The position numbers and the translations under genes were made by a program. DNA of 52,250 nucleotides from Purshia tridentata (taxonomy: Eukaryota > Streptophyta > Magnoliopsida > Rosales > Rosaceae), in NCBI GenBank assembly GCA_003254885.1, contig QANT01008790.1, positions 1 through 52,250 of the forward strand. Direction: 5' to 3'. Below, piece after piece: positions 36,789 through 52,250 of this stretch; positions within the stretch are counted from its first letter, which is position 1, and every line of letters starts with the position of its first letter. The notes below the pieces were generated by a model. It made no database searches. It was not told the origin of the DNA and saw only the letters and a list, made by a program, of their open reading frames with translations.

Positions 36789-39700
36789 ATGAGCTTCAAA
36801 AGCCTCAAAGCCACCAACTTTTGCACACTTCTTCAACTGGGCATTGTTGCTTTTAGCTTGGTTCAATGGGTGCACTTTGTGCAGTGCCAAGATGTGGGTG
36901 ACTACGATGACCAATTTGACAACCCTGAAGTTCTCCCTCTCATCACACAGCTTGTCTATAGCCACATCTCCAATGCTACAGCGGTTCTCAGCCGGGATAT
37001 TAGCAATCGTTCCAATTTCTGTGTAAAGGACCCGTAAGCTTTTGTTTACTTTACTCTCTGTTTGTTGCCGAGGAAATGCCTGAAAAGAAAAGTAAGGAGA
37101 ATGAGGATATTGAGTTATGTAATGGGCTTGGGAAGTCAGCTCAAGTTAACCAAACGAAGCATTAGTTTGCTCTTTTACTTTATGCAATAATTCAATTATA
37201 CTGTTTTGATCATTTTATTTGTAGATATATTGTTAGAGTTTGAATTTAGTTTGATTTTGATGCTAAATTTGTTGTTTCAGGGAAGCTGATTGGAACCAGG
37301 CATTTAATTATTCGTCCAATTTGGATTTCTTATCTTCCTGCATTCAAAAGACTAAAGGTATAAGTGTTTGTAAAAAGAAAAAAAAAAAAAGCAGTGAATG
37401 TTGCTCTGCCTTGTTCTTAAGTAATGTTGGGAATTGAAAATTTGAAATTTTTTTAAGCATGAGTTTTGTATATTGTGAATCAAATTAGATGTTTTCAAGC
37501 CTCATTATGTGGCCCTTATAGTGGTTGAGTGGTAACAGTCACTCATGCTCAATTACTTAATGACATGTTGCTTTTCTTCCTTGCTGAACTTCCACAATCT
37601 ACTTGTGAATTTGTGCCTGTTCTAATTTCTCACTCCTGGTGGCTTTGATCGTTCAACAGGAGATATAACACAGCGCTTATGTACAGCAGCAGAAATGAAC
37701 TTCTACTTCAACAATTTCTTTGAAAAATCTGAAAGTGCAAATTACTTAAGACCTAACAAGAATTGTAATTTAACCTCATGGGTTTCTGGGTGTGAGCCAG
37801 GATGGGCTTGCAGTGTTGGTCCGAATCAGAAGGTTGACCTAAAAGATTCGCTGGACATCCCTGCAAGAACTCGGAACTGCCAGGCTTGTTGTGAGGGTTT
37901 CTTCTGTCCCCATGGTCTCACATGCATGATACGTAAGTGATTGGAAATCCTTTAGTGTTTCCTAAAGGATTTTTAGCTAATATCCCCCAATAATCAAGTG
38001 GTACTTGTTCTGTGAAATGTAATTGTGCTTCCTTTATTAAAGAATCTTCTGATTGTTTCTCTTCTTTCTGCCAATTGATGTCATGTTCTTGAAGCTTGCC
38101 CATCGGGTTCTTATTGTCCCTTGGCAACACTGAACAAACAAACTGGTGTGTGTGAACCGTAAGTCAGATTCTACCTTTAACGATCACTGTATTTATGGTG
38201 TTCAACAGCCTATAATGCATAAAAGTTTTACATTGGTATGTTTTTGCAGATATATTTACCAACTACCTCCGGGGCAACCAAACCATACTTGTGGAGGAGC
38301 AAATATATGGGCTGATGTTGGTAGTAGTAGTGAAGTTTTCTGTTCAGCTGGATCATATTGTCCAACCACCGTGAAAAAAATTCCTTGCAGTCGGGGGTAT
38401 TAAGTTTTATCCCTACATCATTTGTCTAACTTGTTTGATGTTTAGTTAGCTGTGTCATATTTCTGTATTATGTTTTGACAAGAAAGTTTGGACTAGGATA
38501 TGAGATTTATGCATTTGATAATTAATCCATTGCTTGCTGCCTTCATATTCTATATTCTAGCCATTAAACCTTTTTTCATGCAATTGCAGACACTACTGCA
38601 GGATGGGTTCTATATCTGAGAAACGTAAGTTTTTCTATTTTAGTTTCCGAACGAAATTCTAATATGTTCCTGGTTACAGCATCTTTAGTGATCATGACCC
38701 TTTGTTCTTTGAAGCTGGAACTTGGACTTTAGTTTGTTTATCCAGTTACTTCTTTCTGAATAAATCAGCTGACCTTTCATTATTTTATGTTGCAGGCTGC
38801 TTCAAATTGACTTCCTGTAATCCAAACACTGCAAATCAAAATATGCATGCATACGGAATAATGCTAATTGTAAGTTCTCATCTTTACTTCAGAAGCAAAA
38901 GTTTGATCTCGGCAGGGTCCACAACTCCACATGATTGGTTTTTCATGTGAGGCACACTCTGCTCATCTTAACAGAAGTGCCTATGTGTATACTTTCTAAA
39001 AAGAATGTTTGTAATTTTTGTCCCAAACTTATTTTGGCATCTTATTGACTGTATTATACATATTTTAATTCTGTACACTCAAGGAACCATACTTATAGCT
39101 TGGCAGTGGGACAATTAAATGAAGCAAGGAAAACATGAAATGAAATTTATGCTCGTCAATTGCTCATGCAGGCAGCTCTGAGTACTCTGCTACTTATTCT
39201 TTACAACTGTTCTGACCAAGTTCTCACCACTAGGGAGAGGAGACTGGCCAAATCCCGGGATGCAGCAGCAAGAAGTGCAAGGGAGACAGCAAAAGCACGC
39301 CAAAGATGGAAATCTGCGAAAGATACTGCTAAGAAGCATGCAAGTGGACTGCAAGCTCATTTGTCACGTACATTTTCTCGAAAAAAGGACTTCCCAGATC
39401 CTGAGAAACTTAAGATTTTGGATGAGCCTAAACCTGACATAAATGATGATCTACTGACTCCTCCACATCCAAGTACATCGGCTGGTTCTCTGTCCTCATC
39501 TGTGCTGTCAAAAGGAAAGAAAAAGGAACCTAGTGAGCTCATGCAGATTATGCATAAAATTGAAAATGACCCAGAGAGTTTTGATGGTTTCAGTATTGGA
39601 GCTGAGGATACAAATGTAGGAAATGTGCCTAAAGGAAAAGAAATACATACTCATAGCCAAATTTTCAAGTATGCTTATGCTCAACTTGAGAAAGAGAAGG

Positions 39701-42700
39701 CTCAGCAGAAAGAGTACAAGGACCTTACATTCTCAGGGGTGATTAAAATGGCTACCAATAATGAAATAAAGAAAAGGCCTCTGATTGAGATTTCTTTCAA
39801 AGACCTCACACTTACTTTGAAAGCAAAAAACAAGCATCTACTGAGGTGTGTAACTGGTAAAATAAAGCCTGGCCGCATTACTGCTGTCATGGGTCCCTCA
39901 GGTGCTGGAAAAACAACATTTCTTTCTGCCTTAGCCGGAAAAGCGATTGGGTGCAAGATGACTGGTTTAATTCTTATAAATGGAAAGAATGAATCAATCC
40001 ATTCATATAAGAAAATCATTGGTTTTGTGCCACAAGATGATATTGTGCATGGAAACTTGACTGTGGAAGAGAACCTATGGTTCAGTGCCAAATGCAGGTA
40101 TGACACGTCACACATTCAGCTCTTTGCAGATTCCTCCCAAATAGAAAATATATTATTCACTCTTATAATATATATATATATATATATATATGCATGTGTG
40201 TGTGTGTGTGTGTGATTCACATGTACGTCTTCGCTACTATTTTGGAAATTTTGTCTCATAGTTTATTGTCAACCCGCTGCTGAAAAGTTTACTATGAAGT
40301 GGTGGTGCAAAACTCATCTACCCCAAACAACCTGCTACTGGTTATACTACATCATATTCCAGAATGCCAGTTTTTAATTTACAAAAACAAAGCTAATGAC
40401 TAATAGCCCATAAAAGATCATAGTTACTTTAACTAATTTGGAACATTTACTGCTTTTCAACATTACAATATTAACAGAGCATGAACCGAAAGAGGGTCAA
40501 TGTGTTGGACACTGTATTTTTATGATAATTATCATGTCAATCTTGCTGTGCTGACTGCTGCTACTTGTTGATGATGGGCTTTTGATTTTTGAAGATTATC
40601 AGTGGACTTACCAAAAGCGGATAAAGTGCTAGTGGTTGAAAGAGTTATCGAGTCCTTGGGGCTTCAGACAGTACGTGATTACTTGGTTGGAACAGTAGAG
40701 AAGCGGGGAATTTCTGGAGGCCAGAGGAAACGTGTAAATGTTGGTTTGGAAATGGTTATGGAACCTTCACTTTTGATTTTGGATGAACCCACATCTGGTT
40801 TGGACAGTGCCTCTTCACAGCTACTTCTTAGAGCACTTAGACGGGAAGCTCTTGAAGGGGTAAACATCTGCATGGTGGTTCACCAACCTAGGTAAACTTT
40901 CAAAATAAGTGTCTTTATACATTGAAAATCCACTGTATATTGCAAAATAATCCTAACTATTGGGCAATATTTTATATTTGTTATGCTGTCTGAGTTTAAT
41001 AGATAATAGATTGGCCTAAGTTCACAAAGATGATCTGCATGCACGTATGACTGTATGAGTACTGAATGACCGTATGAGTACTGAAAAACAGAAAACCAGT
41101 GTAGTGACTTTAGTGCTAGCTACTGGGATTAATTTTACAACATGAACCAACATGCCCTGTAAGGTTCATTAATGTGAAAATTTGTGTTTCAGCTATGCAT
41201 TGTTCAAGATGTTTGATGATTTGATACTCCTGGCAAAAGGTGGTCTTACTGTCTATCATGGATCAGCAAAGAAAGTAGAAGAATATTTTGCAGGCCTTGG
41301 GATCAATATCCCAGACCGCGTCAACCCTCCAGACTACTTTATTGACATTTTGGAGGGTATAGTAACAACAGAAAGAAGCTCAGGAGTCAATTATAAAGAG
41401 CTTCCCATTAGATGGATGCTTCATAATGGCTACTCAGTACCCCCTGATATGAGGGAGAGTGCTGCTGGACTTGCATTGCCCTCAGTGGATGAAAATTCAA
41501 TTCATGAAACAAATCCTACTGATGCTGGAATGGAAGAACAGTCTTTCGCTGGAGAGTTATGGCAAGATGTGAAAAGTAATGTGGAACTGCAGCGTGATAA
41601 GATACGTCTCAATTTCTTGAAATCCAAGGATTTATCGAACCGGAGAACTCCAGGTGTGTTGAAGCAGTACAAATACTTCCTGGGCAGGTAAATAATCAAT
41701 GTCCTGCAGGTGCATTTAAATCTTCATAATGGAAAACATTAGTAGAATCCCATGCATTTCAAATGCTTGTCAGAAATACCTTTTAGCTAGTAAATTATGA
41801 TATAAAAGTTAGTTTTAGGTGCATGACCTTTGGAGATTAAGTTTATGAGAGCACTTCTCTCAAGGCTCTGTCTGATCACCTGAAATTGTGAAACAAAAAA
41901 GTAAAGAAAACACGAAGTGTTCTTTTTAAGCATTTTTATACAACTTGAAGCAAATTTTCTTTTCATTTACTTTCCCTGTAAGTTGTAACTTTGAGAACCA
42001 AATGGAGGCTAAGAGAAAAAGAAAACTTTCTTAAAAGGACAACACCCACTGTTGTAACTCGATTTAAGCATTTCTGCCTTCTTTAATTGCCCACTGTTGA
42101 TATTCTCTATATTCATGTCATGTCAGAGTTGGTAAGCAGAGACTTCGGGAAGCCCGAATACAAGCAGTAGATTATTTGATCTTATTGCTTGCTGGAGCCT
42201 GCTTAGGATCACTTGCCAAAGTGAGTGATCAGACCTTTGGTGCACTTGGTTACACATATACCATTATTGCAGTTTGTAAGTACAATTAATTATAAGCTGC
42301 TTTCTTCTTTCTAGACACAAGTAGCTAAAAGTTATTGATACTTTTTCCTCCAAGAGACATAAATATAAAAAAATCTATGAATGACCTAAAGATGAATACC
42401 TACTTATTATATCAAAGCCAATTTTGGCTTTGATAGCTAGTGTGAATGTTACTTCATATGCATAAAGTTTTTCTTCCTTACGTTGGGTCTTGTTGCTGAT
42501 TTCAGCTCTACTGTGCAAAATTGCGGCTTTGAGATCATTTTCTCTGGACAGATTACACTTTTGGAGAGAGACGTCTTCGGGCATGAGCAGCTTGGCCTAT
42601 TTTCTTGCTAAGGATACAATTGACCATTTTAATACACTGATCAAACCTGTGGTGTATCTGTCCATGTTCTACTTCTTCACCAACCCAAGATCTAGCTTTG

Positions 42701-43343
42701 CAGATAACTATGTTGTTCTGCTCTGCCTTGTGTATTGTGTAACCGGTATAGCCTATGCATTGGCAATCTTTTTTGAGCAAGGTGCAGCCCAGCTAGTAAG
42801 TAATACAAATGCTCAATTTAAAGATTGTCATCTTAGCATTCAGTTATTCACGTTCCATCTGATAATTTACTCACAAGTTGCTATTCTTGCAGTCTTCAGT
42901 CCTCCTTCCAGTTGTTTTGACTCTTATAGCAACAAGGCCGCGAGATAGTGAAACTCTAAAGATTCTAGCTAATTTATGCTACCCAAATTGGGCTTTGGAA
43001 GCATTAGTGATTGCAAATGCTGAAAGGTACTGCACATTAAAATTGTACCTACTGAAAACGTTGCCCCTTAATTTAGATGCAACATGCTCATGAAGAGTGT
43101 AACTTTGAAAATCTGGGCACTGAAATTTAAATGTCTAACTCTACTAGTAGATTGCTTAGAATTCTCATCTGGATTTTTTGCTACAGGTACTATGGAGTGT
43201 GGCTGATAACTCGTTGCGGGTCCCTTTTGAAAAGTGGCTATAGTCTTCATGATTTGAGTCTTTGTATACTCGTCCTGATCTTCACCGGTATAGTTAGTCG
43301 TGTGATAGCATTCTTTTGTATGGTGATCTTTCAGAAGAAGTGA
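36789..43343 (+). CDS. ABCG28-like: ABC transporter G family, ABCG24/28 type half-size transporter
   Basis: ATP-driven exporter of the white-brown-complex subfamily. Coding exons: 36789-37033, 37281-37357, 37660-37932, 38095-38158, 38250-38396, 38590-38624, 38796-38869, 39172-40097, 40595-40891, 41193-41687, 42127-42275, 42506-42795, 42893-43026, 43187-43343; 3363 nt, 1120 aa, the usual length for this clade. Order: a signal-like N-terminus, then a long Cys-rich extracytoplasmic region ([46 protein letters not shown]) to about residue 300, a membrane helix ([11 protein letters not shown], about 306), a basic linker ([21 protein letters not shown]), the nucleotide-binding domain, and a C-terminal membrane domain. 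NBD motifs: Walker [10 protein letters not shown] (546-554), signature ISGGQ (653), Walker [14 protein letters not shown] (D677, E678), H-loop in VVHQP. The substrate is unknown. In Arabidopsis ABCG28 is needed for pollen-tube tip function; whether this copy shares that role is not shown here. Confidence 0.93.
40166..40214 (+). repeat. (TA)n(TG)n alternating microsatellite in an ABCG intron
   Basis: A run of ta units passes through tgca directly into a run of tg units, giving almost 50 bases of alternating purine and pyrimidine within intron 40098-40594. Confidence 0.9.
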
Positions 43344-44735
43344 TACCAGAGATAATCAGCAGTCAGCATACCATTCTTTTGCAGTTAATGAAGAACTGTT
43401 TGATGGGTTTATTATATCACCTTCAAAGTTCCCAAAGAAATATAGCCTACAGATAAAGAAAATACATGGTATTTTAGGATTTTTTGACCGTTGCATCTTT
43501 TGACAGTTGAGTTGGTTGGCTTGTGACCCAAAAGAGTTACTTGTACTATGTATTCATTCGTCTGCATGAGATTTCACTGGGAATTTGTTCATTCTTAAGC
43601 TGTATATTGAAAATCAAGTTGTGTATCTTGTAGAAGTTATGCATTTATAGAGGAGGTATTTCTTTTTGATTTGGAGTGCCACAATGTCCTCAAGTAATTT
43701 GTAGACGTGTAAAGAGAAAAGAAAGAACTTATAGACGATTTTTCTTTTTTCTTCTACCACTTAGCTCCATATCAATTTCTTGCTAATTTCTCATTTATAC
43801 AATTCAAGACCTTATTTGACTAGGAATAAAATTATTTAAACCATATTTATTGATCACATTTTTGTTATTATAATACAGTCAATAAATGTAATTCTTGTTT
43901 TTTTTTTTTTTTCCCATAATAACTTCTGTAGGGAATTGCTTGCCACCTCACTCCCATTGAAGTTTTAGATAAAAGGAAAGCATCATTAGATAAAAGGAAA
44001 CTATAATTACTCATTTAGTAGTCAATATTTGTAGTACATCTACTAAGTGTGCGTATCCTAATTTTGAATTTTCATTATTAATTACTTATTTGACTAAGAA
44101 GTCTAAGATGTATTAATTTTCAAATTTTTACCAATGACCTAATTGTCTGCGTTATAAAAATATTATTTAAGATTCATAGATTCAAATTCTTAATACGTGA
44201 GATGCGGAAGACTCTTATAAACTTGCATGATTAATAAAAGTTTTTATAAATATAATGCTTCAATAAACAAACTAGAATTTGATTAATATGACAGAAGAGT
44301 AGTGTTTTTGGTAAGAGAATGGTATTTTTGTTTATTGGTTTCTAATTTAACTTTATGTTAAAACAGAAATACAGTGAACTAGTTATCTTATAGATTAAAG
44401 AATCGAATGTAAATTTTTATTTTCTTTAACTAACAAATTTAATGCTTTCATATTTATTAGGAAAACTCAACAAGTATATAAGAAAAATTGCTGACTATAT
44501 CTTTATCATATCATGATTCATATATTGTAATTTGGCAACCTCATTAGATCAAAAACATTTTGGCTACCTCTTTTTACCTGCATATGCATCTATATATATA
44601 TATATATATATATGCATACATATATAAGATGTTCTTCTTCATGGTGTAACTCATAACATTTCTTTGCTTGAATAATCAACCCTTTTTATTAATTTTCTCA
44701 TCATATACATTTTAATTTGGTACACTCTATATATC
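43344..44735. other. ABCG 3' UTR and pectinesterase promoter region
   Basis: Roughly the first 350 bases are probably the ABCG 3' UTR. The rest is AT-rich with no gene recognisable. A 14-base motif (tagataaaaggaaa) is repeated at about 43966 and 43988, and a (TA)n run lies near 44589-44612, ending in a gcata dyad. The pectinesterase promoter must be in the right part. Confidence 0.6.
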
Positions 44736-46887
44736 ATGAGGTCTTCCCTCCATTATTTCATTTTGTTCACCATTTTTTTCAGTTCTCTATCCATTAACCC
44801 AAGTGCCAATAGTGTTGGGTCCCACTTGATCACAGTTCCTTTGCCTATATTCAAAAAATCAGTAGAGAAAACCATTGAAGTTGTGCAAAATGTGGCCTCC
44901 ACCATGCCCCATATGCATGTTGATGATGATAATGGGAATTCTAAGTTTACTGTTTCATATTGTGTTGATTTGCTTGGTACAACTGCTCAAGTCTTGAATT
45001 GCTCCCTCTCTACAATTCAAGATCTAAAAGGTTCATATACATAATCTCTAGCTAACTTTAAATTTCTCTTTTAAAAAAAATGTTTTAACGTTTTTTTTTG
45101 TGTGTGTGTATATATATATGATATCTCACATTGATACATGATAATTAATTTTTTTTATTTGTATTTTCTTTGTGAGTAAAAAAGAACCCATATTTTCATC
45201 CTTCTCAAAAGGGTGGCTATATCTTGCAGTGGAATTAAGATGACATAATACTATAATAGAGAACTATTTTTTTTATTTTTGTTTTATAAGCCAATCTATT
45301 TATTTTTTCTTATCTCCTTAATTCCTCATCTGTCTGCTTAATTTTTTTGTCCCTATCATTAATTAAAAATAAAAGATTACCAAACAAACCCTGGTAACAA
45401 ATCCTCTTCAACTAATTACCAAAAAAAAAACTCTCCAAAATTTTTTTAGTTTTCTTCAATTAATTGTTTCATTGATGGCAAAAAGAAAAACACTAGTAGT
45501 AGTTAATAAAAGCTTGATGTATGTACGGCACACAGATGATGTCATTTCCCATATGAGGACATGGTTGAACACTTCTCTTGGCAGCCAAAAGGCATGCATG
45601 GAAGCATTTGATTTTCCCAACTCCATGACCACATCAATCCATGAGCTCCTTAGCATGTTGGATGCGCAGAAGCAACAGAAGCAACAATTGATAAGGGGCC
45701 AGTTCGAACTTTCCCAGCTGACACCAAACGTTACCGTTTCTCAGGATGGGAGTGCATATTTTAAGCGAATAATGGATGCGGTGAGGGCTGCACCAAATGA
45801 TTGCCAGAATGATGACCAATTTGTGATATTTGTTAAGAAGGGAGTTTACAAGGAATATGTGAATATCGAGGCCAAAAAGTGTAATCTGGTGTTGATTGGA
45901 GAGGGCATGGACGTTACTACCATATCTGGAGACCGAAGCAATCACACTGGTTATCCAATATTTAATTCGGCAACATTTGGTCAGACTCAGACACCAAAAC
46001 TTTATCAATTATATTTAATTAACATATATATGATACTATCGATCTTGCAAAATGTGAGGATTTTGTCAGTGGCTTATAAGGATTTAAGTTATTCCTCATA
46101 TTATCGATTGATTTTGATATGAATGTTTAGATTTTTTTGTGTTACTGCTTTTTGTTTGAGTTTGTGTGGTGAATGATTTGTGTATACAGGTGTGAGAGGC
46201 AAAGGGTTTGTTGCAATGAACATGGGGTTCGAAAACACAGCGGGAGCAAGAAACATGCAGGCAGTTGCAGTTGCATCGGGTGGCGACAAGTCAGTTTTCT
46301 ACCGGTGCAAGATGAGTGGATACCAAGACACATTGTACGTGTTCTCCGGCCGCCAGTTCTATCGTGAATGCAACATCCGTGGCACCATTGACTTCATCTT
46401 TGGCTATGGCACTGCAGTCTTCCAAAACTGCACAATTCTCGCCAGGAAAGGCATTCCAGGGACACAGAACGTGCTCACCGCCCACGGCCGCAAGACTCAG
46501 GACTCGTCGGGTTTCTCCTTCCAATTCTGCACCATCGCGCCGGATTCCGATTTGGCCACCAATGTCAGCTCTACTCCAACCTACTTGGGACGGCCTTGGG
46601 AGAAGTATTCACGTACTGTCTTCATGCAGTCCTCCATCACCAACGTTATAAGGCCTCAGGGTTGGCTTCAGTATAATGGGACTCTTGGGCTTGACACCCT
46701 GTATTATGGGGAGTACTTCAACACTGGGCCGGGTGCTGTTGTTTCGGGCCGGGTCAAGTGGCCGGGTTATCATGTCATTACTGACCCATGTGTGGCTGAT
46801 GAGTTTACAGTGGCCAAGTTTATTGATGGCAACTCATGGCTGCCAGCTTTAGGTATCCCATATGCACAAGGCTTGAAGGACGCTTAA
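44736..46887 (+). CDS. Pectinesterase (pectin methylesterase) with shortened pro-region
   Basis: Secreted enzyme that removes methyl esters from cell-wall pectin (carbohydrate esterase family 8). Coding exons: 44736-45030, 45536-45979, 46190-46887; 1437 nt, 478 aa. A signal peptide is visible (MRSSLHYFILFTIFFSSLSI). The region to about residue 150 resembles the inhibitor-like pro-domain but keeps only its C-terminal part (SYCVDLLG, LNCSLSTIQDLK, RTWLNTSLGSQKACMEAF). The N-terminal YP..C type cysteine pair is absent, and I see no RRLL-type processing site, only KQQLIRGQ. The catalytic domain begins near NVTVSQDGS. Active-site residues are present: Q270, Q292, D293 (GYQDTLY), D314 (DFIFG), R381 and W383 (LGRPW). 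Deviations from the usual pattern are QAVAVAS for QAVALR, GYGTAVFQ for GNAAAVFQ, and TAHGR for TAQGR. The intron 1 donor (aaag|gttcat) is weak but gives the only in-frame join. It ends tail-to-tail with the GET3 gene. Confidence 0.88.
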
Positions 46888-47210
46888 TTAGTCAACCAAT
46901 ATACAAGTACATTTTTCTTTTTCGGAAATTAAACATATCACAATCATAGAAAAGAAAACTGATAAGGTTAAACGCCAATGTTAGGCAGTCACTACGTATC
47001 CACAAACACACGTAATACCAGCATATAATAAAAGATTTATAGTTCTGAATCTAACGGTTCAAAATCACTTCCTTAAGGGATGCCAGTTTTTTACAGGGGA
47101 AACGAATTGAACCTATTTTCTCAGATGGGAAAGGATACCAAATGAATGAATGGTTGAAGAAAAAAAGGTTATTTTTCTATCATTGACTATATGAGTGTGG
47201 AGAGAGATGA
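46888..47210. other. Short convergent 3' interval between pectinesterase and GET3B
   Basis: Only 323 bases separate the two stop codons, so the 3' UTRs of the two genes probably meet or overlap. No further gene is present. Confidence 0.7.
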
Positions 47211-50832
<3,622 letters not shown>

Positions 50833-52140
50833 GGTTTCTGGGAGGAAAGATAGTTTCAGTATTGCCTCAGTAGGTTAGCTCAAGTATATTATGTATAGCT
50901 CCGTACACCCACAGAAAACAGCTACGGATGGTGGAGCTCGAGTACTTGACCCGTAACGCGTAACCATTTTTATTTTTTTTTCGGAAAATGGACTATTTGT
51001 ATAGACTATTTTATTTTAAATCACAAAATAGTTTAAGAATTTAACTTTCAAGTTTTGGATATTATCATAATGTTAAAATAAAATAAATAAGATCAGAAGT
51101 AAAAGATAATTTTGTTGTTTTCCTAAGTGTTTTTAAAGCAATTTACCTATTTTTCTAAAAATAATAAAATTATTATTTTGGTAATCTAAGAAATCACCAT
51201 TAACAAAAAAGGTAGATTATACACTTATACTTTTGTGTAAATTATTGTTAAGCCACAAATTTTCTACCGTTAAAGCTTTAAGCAACTGTCATTACATCCT
51301 TTAGTTTGTAGCCACAAAATTTGAGTTTTCTTTATTATTCAGCCATTAATTAATTGTTTTAGATTTAAGAATTTGATTTATAATAGTATGAATTGAATTA
51401 TTTATTTTACCCTTATCAACCAAAGTACAAAGTAAAGATAATGAAAGCACAACAAAGCCATTCAAAATTTTCAATCTCCAAGGACCACATATAATAAGCC
51501 CATCAGATCGATTCAATATCTAACATCATATGCATAGAATAATTCATATCAGCAACTACTAAAAAATATAATAATTGGTGAATGGCAAGGAGAGATCATC
51601 AAAGCCAATATGAAAAAACTTTCTCTGCTGCGCTTAAGTCTCACTTGAGACTTACTTGTACTTTTAAAGTGTAATTTTTTCGTTTCTAAAGTGTAATTCT
51701 TACTGAGTTAAAATTTAGTTTTAGGTTTTTTTTGAGTTACACTTTGATTTAATCTTTTTGTTCTAACGTCATATGTCAAGAGTTACACTTTATAATTTCG
51801 TAAAATTACACTTGGCTTAAATTTTTTTCTAGAAATTTTTCGTTTTTTATTTTTATATTTTTATAGCTGAAATTTTTTTTATATTTAAAAATGTATTTTG
51901 TGGCTTATTAATAAAGAACTATATTTTTTGTGGCTTAAAAATAAATAAATTTAAAGTTTGGGTTTATGACTAAAACATATAATAAATTGTGGCTTTTTAA
52001 TAAAGTACTCTATACTTTTCTCCTTTATTTGTTTGATTATTAGAGTATTAAAACAAAAAAAAAAGTGTAAACGCACAAAATTGAAGCGTGAAAATCTTCA
52101 CGCCCAAATAGAACAATCCAAGAGTTCAATATTTTTTTTT
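50833..52140. other. GET3B promoter side and AT-rich intergenic region
   Basis: Just right of 50832 is the GET3B leader and promoter (minus strand). From about 51000 the DNA is very AT-rich with no gene. Two structural patterns are visible. aagtgtaa occurs near 51668 and 51690 and its complement ttacactt near 51745, 51783 and 51807. gtggctta/t followed by an A/T-rich aataaa stretch recurs near 51900, 51931 and 51994, with the inverted form agccaca near 51252 and 51311. These could be remains of an inverted-repeat element, but the boundaries are unclear. Confidence 0.5.
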
Positions 52141-52222
52141 ATCTTGAATTCGTGTCATCCTGGGCAGGAACCGTGCTAATCTTCTATGTTTTGTCAATTT
52201 TATTGAATGTCCCCGAAGGGCC
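52141..52222 (-). pseudogene. U6 snRNA-like sequence, degenerate
   Basis: Read on the minus strand from 52222, the sequence matches plant U6 snRNA in order: a 5' stem-loop (CCCTTCGGGGACAT), then AATAAAATTG, AGAAGATTAGCA, and CCTGCxCAGGATGACACG. Differences argue against function: the invariant ACAGAGA box reads ACATAGA, single-base changes occur throughout, and the 3' end stops short of the usual roughly 102 nt after ATTCAAGA. It is followed by an A-run (minus strand, about 52132-52140) instead of the T-run of a pol III terminator. That suggests a retrotransposed copy. The upstream side is cut close to the window edge (52250), so a U6 promoter cannot be checked. Confidence 0.75.
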
Positions 52223-52250
52223 ACTTAAGTTGATAATTCGATCATGAATT

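Noticed and set aside
45472..45535. Possible coding start MAKRKTLVVV before pectinesterase exon 2
   Set aside because: It lies in intron 1; the acceptor at 45534-45535 gives the conserved in-frame join to exon 1, and this stretch has no pectinesterase similarity.

Overview
This is a eukaryotic nuclear window of about 52 kb. The DNA is AT-rich and carries intron-split genes of plant-only families: plastid-targeted thioredoxin-like and GET3 proteins, a PORR protein, a pectinesterase and a PCRK-type receptor-like kinase. The host is a eudicot. The compact genes and family mix would fit a rosid such as Rosaceae/Prunus, but that is a guess. One ambiguous base (N) lies near 373. Nothing bacterial, viral or CRISPR-like is present. 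I rebuilt nine protein-coding genes exon by exon, and every exon chain closes in frame.

Layout, left to right: 1-3250 is intergenic and holds a long inverted-repeat element (458-750). 4257-11593 (+) is an AVT1-type vacuolar amino-acid transporter, 541 aa, with one intron that looks like a U12-type AT-AC intron. 12463-14928 (+) is a plastid thioredoxin-like protein with a WCRKC active site, 203 aa. 16580-21809 (+) is a Pumilio/PUF RNA-binding protein, 1049 aa, whose 3' flank contains two perfect copies of the PUF target octamer. 23141-24385 (-) is an intronless PORR organelle RNA-splicing-type protein, 414 aa. 25608-29069 (-) is an OTU deubiquitinase, 362 aa, ten coding exons. 30494-33069 (-) is a PCRK1/2-type receptor-like cytoplasmic kinase, 430 aa. 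33600-36788 is a repeat-bearing divergent intergenic region. 36789-43343 (+) is an ABCG24/28-type half-size transporter with a cysteine-rich N-terminus, 1120 aa, 14 exons. 44736-46887 (+) is a pectinesterase with a shortened inhibitor-like pro-region, 478 aa. 47211-50832 (-) is a chloroplast-type GET3B ATPase, 413 aa, 11 exons. A degenerate U6 snRNA-like sequence lies at the right edge (52141-52222, -).

The genes do not form an operon or a pathway. The order does look like a conserved eudicot block: from memory, several neighbour pairs here are also neighbours in Arabidopsis. The most interesting signals are the AT-AC intron, possible Pumilio autoregulation, the unusual pectinesterase pro-domain, the inverted-repeat elements, and small exons or tandem acceptors with splicing consequences. 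I found no evidence of a wholly new biological system.
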